DNA of 23,000 nt, taken from positions 1 through 23,000 of the forward strand of contig JBBROA010000071.1 in assembly GCA_038229875.1 (NCBI GenBank). The letters run 5' to 3'. Every line of letters begins with the position of its first letter. The first letter of the stretch is position 1. Of the stretch, positions 1 through 6,900 are shown piece after piece. This DNA is from JALYUA01 sp038229875. GTDB lineage: Bacteria > Acidobacteriota > Thermoanaerobaculia > UBA5066 > Gp7-AA6. Position numbers and translations under genes: made by a program. Under the pieces are notes generated by a model, which did not search any database, was not told where the DNA came from, and saw only the letters and a list, made by a program, of their open reading frames with translations.

Positions 1-1
1 G

Positions 2-88
2 CAGAAGGACGGCGCCCGCCAGACCCGGCTCGTGTTCCGCCGGCAGGACCCCAACAAGCCGGCACCGACGCCCGCTCCGGCCGAATAG
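2..88 (+). CDS. C-terminal end of an unidentified protein (partial)
   Basis: An open frame enters from the left edge and ends at TAG 86-88, giving 28 residues. The visible tail is basic and then rich in proline and alanine (ending PAPTPAPAE), as in a disordered C-terminus. No domain can be recognised from so little. The stop lies 26 bases before tnaA, so the two genes may be co-transcribed. I cannot assign a function. Confidence 0.5.
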   Translation, partial: QKDGARQTRLVFRRQDPNKPAPTPAPAE

Positions 89-114
89 CTCGACCGAGCT
101 GATAGCTTCTGCCG

Positions 115-1491
115 ATGTCGCGCTTTTCGCCGGAGCCGTGGCGCGTCAAGGTCGTCGAGCCGATCCGCCGCACCGGGCGCGAAGAACGGGCCGAGAAGCT
201 CCGCGCGGCCGGCTACAACGTATTCGGCCTCGCCTCTGAAGACATTTACATCGACCTCCTGACCGACTCCGGGACCTCCGCGATGTCCGACTCCCAGTGG
301 GCGGGACTGATGCGCGGAGACGAGTCGTACGCGGGCGGCCGCAACTTTTTCCACTTCGAACAGACTGTTCGCGAGATCTTCGGGCTGCCGTACGTCATCC
401 CGACTCACCAGGGACGCGTCGCCGAGAACCTCCTTTTTTCGACGGTGCTGACGGCGGGCGACATCGTCCCGAACAACACGCACTTCGACACGACCCGCGC
501 GAACGTCGAAGTGAACGGCGGGACGGCGATCGACCTCGTGATCCCGGAGGGCCGCGATCCCCGCGCCCGACACCCGTTCAAAGGGAACATGGACCTCGAG
601 CGGCTGGAGGCCTGCCTCGCCGGCAACCCGGGCCGCGTCCCGCTCGTCCTTCTCACGCTGACGAACAACTCGGGCGGAGGGCAGCCTGTGTCGCTCGAGA
701 ACGTGCGGGGAACGAGCGAGATCTGCCACCGCTACAAGGTCCCACTCTTCATCGATGCATGCCGGTTCGCCGAGAACGCCTGGTTCGTCCGCCAGCGGGA
801 AGCGGGGCAGTCGGGGCGGCCGGTCGCGGAGATCGTCCGCGAGATCTTCTCGCTGTCCGACGGCTGCACCATGAGCGCGAAGAAGGACGGCCTCGCGAAC
901 ATCGGCGGGTTCCTCGCGCTGCGCGATGAGACCTGGGTCGAGCGACTCAAGAATAAGCTCATCCTGATCGAAGGGTTCCCGACCTATGGCGGCCTCGCCG
1001 GGCGCGACCTCGAGGCTGTCGCGATCGGACTGCGCGAGGTCCTCGACGAGGAGTACCTCGCGTTCCGCGTCGGGCAGGTCACTCGCTTCGGCGATGCCCT
1101 CGCGGCGGCGGGCGTGCCGGTCGTCGAACCGATCGGAGGCCACGCGGTTTACGTCGACGCGCGCGCGTTCGCGCCTCACCTGCCGCCCTCGCAGTATCCC
1201 GGTCAGGCGCTCACCATCGCGCTCTACGTCGAAGGCGGCATCCGGGCGGTCGAAATCGGCGGCGTGATGTTCGGCCGCCCGGATCCGGCGCGGCCGGGCG
1301 AAGAGATCCTCCCGGACCTCGACCTCGTCCGGCTCGCGGTTCCGCGGCGCGCTTACACGAACAGTCACCTCGAATACGTCGCGGACGTCCTGGTGAGGAT
1401 CCACCAGCACCCCGAGGCGCTGCGCGGGATCCGGATCGCGCGACAGGCCGCCGTCCTGCGCCACTTCACCGCACACTTCGAGCCCATCTGA
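115..1491 (+). CDS. tnaA: Tryptophanase (PLP-dependent beta-eliminating lyase)
   Basis: This 458-residue cytosolic enzyme should split L-tryptophan into indole, pyruvate and ammonia. It aligns by eye over its full length with the tryptophanase/tyrosine phenol-lyase family. The PLP lysine lies in SAKKD (K257), and TDSGTSAMSD and GGHAVYVDA are family blocks. Three positions that separate the two enzymes all read as tryptophanase: Asp125 in HFDTT (Thr in tyrosine phenol-lyase), Ile381 in VEIG (the phenol-binding Arg in the lyase), and His450 in LRHFTA (Phe in the lyase). Length is close to E. coli TnaA (471). No TnaC-like leader or permease is visible, and only 26 bases separate it from the upstream gene. 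The ATG at 115 is kept because homology begins almost at once, although its ribosome site is weak. Tyrosine phenol-lyase is the main alternative and is less likely. Confidence 0.85.
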   Translation: MSRFSPEPWRVKVVEPIRRTGREERAEKLRAAGYNVFGLASEDIYIDLLTDSGTSAMSDSQWAGLMRGDESYAGGRNFFHFEQTVREIFGLPYVIPTHQGRVAENLLFSTVLTAGDIVPNNTHFDTTRANVEVNGGTAIDLVIPEGRDPRARHPFKGNMDLERLEACLAGNPGRVPLVLLTLTNNSGGGQPVSLENVRGTSEICHRYKVPLFIDACRFAENAWFVRQREAGQSGRPVAEIVREIFSLSDGCTMSAKKDGLANIGGFLALRDETWVERLKNKLILIEGFPTYGGLAGRDLEAVAIGLREVLDEEYLAFRVGQVTRFGDALAAAGVPVVEPIGGHAVYVDARAFAPHLPPSQYPGQALTIALYVEGGIRAVEIGGVMFGRPDPARPGEEILPDLDLVRLAVPRRAYTNSHLEYVADVLVRIHQHPEALRGIRIARQAAVLRHFTAHFEPI

Positions 1492-1516
1492 GGCCGGGCG
1501 GCCGCGGGGCCCACGT

Positions 1517-1522
1517 TACAAT
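1517..1522 (+). promoter_or_regulatory. Possible -10 element (TACAAT) for a leaderless transcript
   Basis: TACAAT ends 8 bases before the GTG at 1531. A start site 7 or so bases downstream would fall on the start codon, giving an mRNA with almost no leader. There is no Shine-Dalgarno sequence in front of that GTG, which fits. I see no good -35 box, so this rests on the -10 and its position alone. Confidence 0.35.
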
Positions 1523-1530
1523 CCCGCCCC

Positions 1531-2235
1531 GTGATCACCGGCTACAACACGGACGTGAAGCACAACAGCCGTGTCTTCCACATCCAGACGGAAGACAAGG
1601 GCGATACGTCCCCGCACATCGAATCGCTCGTCTACGTGGGGGGCCAGATCCTCGCCACGCGCAAGACGTCCTACGCCGACCTGATCCAGGCGGGGCGCGA
1701 CGACAAGGCGGTGCAGGAGCTGATGGAGCAGCAGCACCGGACCATGATCGCGGCCATCCAGCGCGGCCGTTTCGACGGTCCGAACGGCGGCTTGAAGAGC
1801 CCGGATGGCGCTCCTGCGGGCGAAGAGGAGTCCCGTGCCGAGGCCGACGAGCAGGAGGACCAGGGCGCGCCGGGCGACCGCACGCTCGACCAGGTCATCC
1901 TCGACTATCTGGCCTCGGAGCTCGCGCACGACCAGATCGACTGCTCCTTCTCGCCAGTCCCGGAGTTTGTCTCGGGCAAGGAAACGGCCCTGAGGATGAA
2001 GGCGATCTCCTCCCTCTCGAAGCAGCCTGTGGTGGGGGCAGCGGTCCAGATCCGCATCCTGTCGACCATCCACAAGCCGGCCGTTGTCTTCCAGGGTCTG
2101 ACGGCGTCCGACGGAATGTGCCCGATCGCGTTCGCGGTCCCGGCGTTCGGCGAGGGCGCGGCCGCCGCGGTCATCCGCGTCAGCTCTCCGATCGGCAGCA
2201 CCGAATTCAAGTTTCCTGTGCGGAGGAAGACGTGA
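1531..2235 (+). CDS. Conserved hypothetical protein, MITGYNTDV family
   Basis: A 234-residue protein starting at GTG. From memory, proteins with this N-terminus (MITGYNTDV, then HIQTEDKG) recur in Acidobacteriota and related phyla without a known function. Residues 1-83 form the conserved part, with a predicted helix ending in EQQHRTMIAAIQRGRF. Residues 84-120 are charged and look disordered (GEEESRAEADEQEDQ). Residues 121-234 contain alternating beta-type strands (for example AAVQIRIL, KPAVVFQGL, AAAAVIRVSS) and may be a small beta-sandwich. There is no signal peptide or membrane segment, so it is probably cytosolic. Its stop overlaps the thiS start, so the two are translationally coupled. 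I infer no specific function. Confidence 0.75.
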   Translation: MITGYNTDVKHNSRVFHIQTEDKGDTSPHIESLVYVGGQILATRKTSYADLIQAGRDDKAVQELMEQQHRTMIAAIQRGRFDGPNGGLKSPDGAPAGEEESRAEADEQEDQGAPGDRTLDQVILDYLASELAHDQIDCSFSPVPEFVSGKETALRMKAISSLSKQPVVGAAVQIRILSTIHKPAVVFQGLTASDGMCPIAFAVPAFGEGAAAAVIRVSSPIGSTEFKFPVRRKT

Positions 2236-2441
2236 GCGCGGTCCGCGTGCGGGTCAACGGCGAAGACCTCGATCTGCCGGAAGGGGCGTCCATCGCGTCG
2301 GTCCTGGAGAAGCTCGAGATTGCAACCCCGCGCGTCGCGGTCGAGCGCAACCGCGAGATCGTGCCGAAGACGCACTACGCGACCACCGCGCTTACGGAGG
2401 GCGACGTCCTCGAGGTCGTCGAGTTCGTCGGCGGCGGATAG
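2232..2441 (+). CDS. thiS: Sulfur carrier protein ThiS (ubiquitin-like)
   Basis: A 69-residue protein of the ThiS/MoaD ubiquitin-like fold. In the known family, the C-terminal Gly-Gly is adenylated by ThiF and thiocarboxylated, then passes sulfur to ThiG to build the thiazole of thiamine. Here the protein ends in FVGGG, and the core shows VRVNGEDLDLPEG, ERNREIVP and a late GDVLEVVEFVGGG. The GTG at 2232 overlaps the previous gene's TGA (GTGA), and GGAGG at 2222-2226 lies 5 bases upstream, which fixes the start. No thiG, thiF, thiE or thiO lies in the window; a tRNA gene follows directly. A ThiS-like carrier in another sulfur pathway is possible. Confidence 0.85.
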   Translation: MSAVRVRVNGEDLDLPEGASIASVLEKLEIATPRVAVERNREIVPKTHYATTALTEGDVLEVVEFVGGG

Positions 2442-2484
2442 GCCCGCTTCCCTCGGGGATCCGGCGATCGCGGCGCCGTCCAGC

Positions 2485-2513
2485 TTGCCTGGAGGGAGCC
2501 GATCGCATATCCT
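2485..2513 (+). promoter_or_regulatory. Promoter of the tRNA-Lys gene
   Basis: TTGCCT (2485-2490) and TATCCT (2508-2513) are separated by exactly 17 bases, and each matches the sigma-70 consensus at four positions. Transcription would begin near 2520, a few bases before the mature tRNA end at 2525. Confidence 0.5.
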
Positions 2514-2524
2514 CCGCGCTCCGT

Positions 2525-2600
2525 GGGCCGTTAGCTCAATTGGTAGAGCAAGAGACTCTTAATCTCTAGGTTGTAGGTTCGAGTCCTACACGGCTCACCA
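2525..2600 (+). tRNA. tRNA-Lys, anticodon CUU, CCA encoded
   Basis: A complete cloverleaf of 76 bases. The acceptor arms are GGGCCGT (2525-2531) and ACGGCTC (2590-2596), with one G-U pair. The D stem is GCTC/GAGC. The anticodon stem is AGAGA/TCTCT around loop CTCTTAA, which gives anticodon CTT at 2558-2560 and decodes AAG. The T arm is GTAGG/CCTAC around TTCGAGT. The discriminator is A2597 and CCA is encoded at 2598-2600. Its last 21 discriminator-proximal bases recur near 18351. Confidence 0.97.
2577..2597 (+). repeat. 3' end of tRNA-Lys, left copy of a direct repeat (attL-like)
   Basis: These 21 bases run from the last T-stem G to the discriminator A. They match 18351-18371 on the same strand at 20 of 21 positions; the single change is T2587 against G18361. 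This arrangement, an intact tRNA gene at one end and a short 3' fragment at the other, is the usual footprint of tyrosine-integrase insertion at a tRNA. No integrase gene is visible, so the attachment-site reading is an inference. Confidence 0.5.
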
Positions 2601-2807
2601 CGTATCCATCCGGCGGCCGAGAACACCTGGTCCGGGAAGATCTCAGACAGCACGGGTGTTCCAGCAGCCGGTTACCTGGTTCGGGGCCGACCCGGCCGCC
2701 GCCTCCGCGCGGGGAGACGAGTTCCGCGACCACCCTGACCGCTGCTGATTCCCGCCTTGCGATCGAACGCGCTGCCCAGACCCGTATCCGGCTTCTGCCA
2801 GCCCCTC

Positions 2808-2813
2808 TATAAT
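2808..2813 (+). promoter_or_regulatory. -10 box (TATAAT) of the putative dioxygenase-NRPS promoter
   Basis: A perfect TATAAT in GC-rich DNA, about 135 bases before the dioxygenase ATG and on the right strand. No convincing -35 hexamer lies 16-18 bases upstream (2785-2790 reads TATCCG), so an activator or another sigma factor may be needed if the site is real. Transcription would begin near 2820, at the start of the CGAGA/TCTCG palindrome. Confidence 0.4.
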
Positions 2814-2850
2814 GCGAGCTACGAGATCGTCTCGCACGCATAGACAATAA

Positions 2851-2952
2851 ATGTTCAAAACAAGGCATCTGCTGGGCGGGAGCTTCCCCGCCCGGGCAGC
2901 TTGCTCCCGCACTGAATCCCTCGACGCGGGACCCGGGAGAAAAGGCGCATGA
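2851..2952 (+). CDS. Possible 33-codon leader ORF overlapping the dioxygenase start
   Basis: ATG at 2851 opens a 33-codon frame (beginning MFKTRHLLGG) whose TGA at 2950-2952 overlaps the dioxygenase ATG at 2949 as ATGA. The frame spans both leader hairpins and contains the dioxygenase ribosome site. This geometry would allow translational coupling or leader-peptide control. No Shine-Dalgarno sequence precedes the ATG and the residues show no run of a single amino acid, so a chance ORF is quite possible. Confidence 0.25.
   Translation: MFKTRHLLGGSFPARAACSRTESLDAGPGRKGA
2874..2910 (+). promoter_or_regulatory. Two mutually exclusive leader hairpins
   Basis: GGGCGGG (2874-2880) pairs perfectly with CCCGCCC (2887-2893) around a 6-base loop. 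GCGGGAGC (2876-2883) pairs perfectly with GCTCCCGC (2903-2910) around a 19-base loop. The left arms share 2876-2880, so only one hairpin can form at a time, as in attenuators and riboswitch expression platforms. No U-tract follows either stem, so intrinsic termination is not shown; control of translation or Rho action would fit better. Function is inferred only. Confidence 0.35.
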
Positions 2953-3998
2953 AATCGGCGGAAGGCGGGAAGCCAAGCATCGGAGAGGGCGGTGTTCCCA
3001 GGCGCCAGCCGATTCAGGTTTCCGTGTCGAGTCTCGTCGAATCGGAATCTCTACGGCCGGGAAGAGACCTACCTCTCCTTGTCCGACCCACGACCGAGGA
3101 CGTGGACCTCGTGGATTGGGCGCGCGCTCAACGCGACTGGATCGCAGAAAACAATCGGCGGTACGGAGGTCTTCTGTTTCGGGGATTCAAGGTCCCGTCG
3201 GCGTCAGAGTTCGAGGCCTTTATCGGTGCGATCTCAGGCGGAGTCTTGCAGTACGAGAACCGTTCCACGCCACGCCATCGTGTCAGCGGCAATATCTACA
3301 CCTCCACGGAATTTCCGGCGGATCAGTCGATCCCTTTGCACAACGAAATGTCCTACACCCGGCCTTGGCCCCTGAAGATCTGGTTCCATTGCGTCCAGCC
3401 GGCCGAGTGGGGAGGCGAGACCCCGATTGCAGACAGCCGGAAGGTTCTTTCCCGAATTCCGAGCGAAATCGTCGAAGCGTTTCGTCGCAAGGGTGTTCTG
3501 TACGTGCGCAACTACGGGGCCCGCCTCGACCTTTCCTGGCAGGAGGTCTTCCAGACGACGGACCGGCGGCAGGTGGAGAAGTTCTGTCGAACCGCGAGAA
3601 TCGACTACCAATGGGAGGGGAGAGACGGCCTCAGCACGCGAGAACGGAGCCAAGCAATCGCAGTACATCCCGAGACCGGTGAGCGAGTCTGGTTCAATCA
3701 GGCGCATCTGTTTCACTTTTCCAGCCTGGACCCCGAAGTCTCGAGCACCCTCGAGAGCTCGTTCGGAGAAGCCCGTCTTCCGCGGAATGCCTACTATGGG
3801 GATGGGTCACGGATCGAGAGTTCCTCTCTCGAAGCGATCCACGCTGCCTACGATCAGGAAGCGGTGAGCTTTCCATGGATCGCCGGTGACATTCTGATGC
3901 TCGACAACATGTTGACCGCGCACGGTCGTCGCCCATACCGCGGAGCGCGCCAGATCATCGTGGGCATGGCGGAGGCCACTCGCTCGGCGGGGGATTGA
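2949..3998 (+). CDS. SyrP-like TauD/TfdA-family Fe(II)/2-oxoglutarate dioxygenase
   Basis: A 349-residue cytosolic oxygenase of the TauD/TfdA superfamily, closest by eye to the SyrP-like enzymes that sit beside NRPS genes. SyrP itself hydroxylates an aspartyl unit while it is tethered to a carrier protein. The iron ligands are visible as H131-x-E133 in LHNEMSYT and H325 in LTAHGRRPY, with R334 placed to bind 2-oxoglutarate. PAEWGGETPIADSR (151-164) is a typical family block. GGGAG (2935-2939) lies 9 bases before the ATG. The stop overlaps a possible start of the first NRPS gene, so it is in the same operon and probably hydroxylates an amino-acyl or peptidyl unit on one of the carrier domains. 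None of the three adenylation pockets resembles the usual Asp code, so its substrate may not be aspartate. Confidence 0.82.
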   Translation: MKSAEGGKPSIGEGGVPRRQPIQVSVSSLVESESLRPGRDLPLLVRPTTEDVDLVDWARAQRDWIAENNRRYGGLLFRGFKVPSASEFEAFIGAISGGVLQYENRSTPRHRVSGNIYTSTEFPADQSIPLHNEMSYTRPWPLKIWFHCVQPAEWGGETPIADSRKVLSRIPSEIVEAFRRKGVLYVRNYGARLDLSWQEVFQTTDRRQVEKFCRTARIDYQWEGRDGLSTRERSQAIAVHPETGERVWFNQAHLFHFSSLDPEVSSTLESSFGEARLPRNAYYGDGSRIESSSLEAIHAAYDQEAVSFPWIAGDILMLDNMLTAHGRRPYRGARQIIVGMAEATRSAGD

Positions 3999-6900
3999 CC
4001 CGTCCAGTCGAAGACGCCATGCAAGGTGAGACGGTCGTCGGGTACGCCCTGTCGCCTCAACAGCGGCGGGTCTGGTCGGAACAGACGCAGTGCGGGCGGG
4101 TTTTCGCCGCTCAGGTCGCCGTCTGGATCGACGGAGAGCTCGACCTGAAAACCTTCAGCGCGGCCGTCGACGATGTCGTTCGCCGGCACGAAATCCTTCG
4201 CACACGTTTCGTTCGTCTGCCGGGCATGGGGTTTCCGCTGCAAGTCGTCGACGCCTCCAGGCCGATCGACATCCGCATGCGCTCGACCCCCTTCGGCCGG
4301 CTTGAGGGAGAACGCGAAGAAAACGCCGAGCTCGACTCTGCGTGGCGAGAGCTGTGGAATGAGCCGTTCGATCTCGAGACGGGGTCGTCGCTGCGCGTCG
4401 AGCTGGTCGCGTTCTCCTCTCGACGTCATGCGCTGGTTCTCTCTTTGCCAGCCCTGTGCGCGGACAATGTGGGACTCGCCAATCTCGTCCGTTCGATCCG
4501 TCACTCTTACATCGGTTTCGAAACGGGCGAGGTCATCGCGGATCCCGTCTTTCAATACGCGGATTTCGCGGCTGTCTTGAATGAACACCCGAATCCGGAG
4601 CCCGGCCGTGGGGCGGGCGCCGCCGAGGACGACCGGGGGATTCCTCGACCGGCGCTTCCCGGCGAAGTCAATTCTGCGACGCCGAAGGATTTCGAGCCGC
4701 GGACGGTTCCCTTGCCCGTGACTCCTCGGGAGACTGAGATGGTCGAGGCTTTGGCGCATGAGCTAAAGTCGTCGCTCTACGGTGTGCTGTGGGCCGTCTG
4801 GCGCGTTCTCCTCTGTCGTTTGACGGGAGAGCGCGCGCTGGTCAGCCGCGTCTGCCGTGACGGACGAGAATTTCGAGAGGTCGAGCGCGCGTTGGGTCTC
4901 TTCGCCTGGTCCGTTCCGGTCGGCGATTCCATAGACGAGTCCGCACTCTTTACCGATGTCGTAAACCAGGTCGACCCGGCGCTCTCGTCGTCGCTAGCGG
5001 TTCCCGTCTCGGCTCCTGCGCCTTCAAGCGATGGGCCTTCCGCCTCTTTCGAGTTCGTCGAGCTTTCCAGGGATGACCTTCCGGGAAGACTCACGTTCCG
5101 GATTTCTCGCCAGGAAGCTTCGATCGAACGGTTCTCGATCCAGCTGTCCTTGGTCCAGGAAAACGGTCACACGACTGCCCAGGTTCGCTACGATGCCAGC
5201 CGTTTCTCCGCCGACGCCGCAGGTCGGATAGCGGATGCGCTTTCAACTCTCTTGACCAGCATCCTCGCGAACCCTCAATCGCCGGTGGCGGCCCTGGAGA
5301 TCCTCAGCGAAGCGGAAAGGGACCGGATCGTCCGAGGTTTCAACGAGACCGATCGGGATTACGGCGGTCCGATCTCCGTCGCGGATCTGTTCGAAAGGGC
5401 GGCGGCCGCTCGGGAGAACGAGATCGCGGTGATGTCAGGGCCTGAGACGCTGACCTATTTCGAGTTGAATAGGAGGGCAAACCAGCTCGCGGCCCATCTT
5501 CGCGATCTCGGTGCGAGCTCCGACACCGTGGTCGGGGTCTGTCTCAATCGGTCGGTCCATTTTCCCGTTGCGGTGTTGAGCGTTCTCAAGGCCGGTGCCG
5601 CATGGCTCCCACTGGATCCCGCCTACCCGGCAGAGCGGTTGACTGCGATCCTGAAGGACGCGTGGCCGGCGGTCCTGCTGACGGAAGGCAATCTTGCCGC
5701 GAACCTGACCGACGCGACCCTCCCCGTCGTACGGATCGATCTCGACCACGAAGACATTTCGCGTCGCAGCCCGGAGAACGTGAAGTGTTCCGGCTCTCAG
5801 CAAGACGCCGCCTATGTCATCTATACATCTGGGTCCACCGGTCAGCCCAAGGGAGTCGTGCTCACCCGGGCCGGGCTGGCGAACTACCTGCAGGCGATGG
5901 GGGAGGCCCTCGCGATTGATCCGTCCGACCTGTACCTCCATACGGCTTCGATAGGGTTCTCCTCGTCGGTGCGGCAGCTCCTGCTTCCCTTGACCCACGG
6001 TGCGACTTCCGTCATCGCCTCGCCGGATGAGTTGAGGGATCCGCTTCTGCTTTTGGACCAGGTGAAGCGGCAAGGCGTGACCGTCATCGACGTCGTGCCC
6101 TCCTTCTGGCGAGCTGCGATGGACGTGATCGGGCAGCTCGAAGGCGCCGACCGGGACGCGCTGATGGACAATTCCTTGCGCGTGGTGCTCTCTGCGAGCG
6201 AGCCTCTCTCCTTCGATCTCGTGCGCCGATGGAGAACCGAATTCGGACAGGAAACCCCCGTCATCAACATGTATGGCCAGACCGAGACGACGGGGATCGT
6301 TGCCGTGTATCAGGTTCCCCAGGACCTTCCCGACCGGGCGGAGGTGGTACCGCTCGGCCGGCCGATCGGAAACGTTCGCATCCATGTCCTGGGTTCGAGC
6401 GGGGCACCGATTCCGGCGGGAGCGATCGGTGAGGTGTGGGTCGGGGGAGCTGGACTCGCGCGGGGATACCTCCACAACGAAGGGTCGACACGCGACGCAT
6501 TTCTGCCCGACCCGTTCTCGAGCGACACGGGCGCGCGCCTCTACCGGACGGGCGATCTCGGCCTCTTTCGGACGGATGGGACCCTCGAATACCGCGGCCG
6601 CCGCGACGGCCAGATCAAGATACGTGGTTTTCGGGTCGAACCGGGAGAAGTCGAGATTGTGCTGGGCCGTCATCCGGGGGTGCGCGAATCCGTCGTTGGG
6701 CTTCGGAAGGACCCCGCGGGGGAAGCTCGCCTGGTCGCCTGGATCGTGCGTCATCCGGGCGCGTCGACGTCGGTTAGGGAGCTGCGCGGGTTTCTCAGGC
6801 TTCGGCTGCCCGACTACATGAACCCGACGGCTTGCTTGTTTCTCGAAGGCCTCCCGAAAACGCCGACCGGCAAGGTGGACCGCCGCCAGCTTCCCGACCC

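Larger units (their letters stand above)
2601..2948 (+). other. Non-coding stretch between tRNA-Lys and the NRPS operon
   Basis: Nothing in 2601-2807 reads as a gene on either strand. An inverted pair GAACACC (from about 2620) and GGTGTTC (about 2655), 27 bases apart, lies just after the tRNA, but without a T-run it is not a convincing terminator. From 2808 onward the stretch looks like a promoter and leader for the dioxygenase-NRPS operon and is described in separate entries. CGAGA/TCTCG (2822-2834) is a short palindrome placed where transcription would start, and could be an operator or a 5' hairpin. Confidence 0.5.

Noticed and set aside
115..1491. Annotation as tyrosine phenol-lyase
   Set aside because: All three diagnostic positions I could place (Asp125, Ile381, His450) are those of tryptophanase.
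2566..2976. A 136-codon minus-strand frame ending in SRVGLEPTT
   Set aside because: That ending is the classic antisense translation of a tRNA T arm; the rest has no protein pattern and overlaps the leader.
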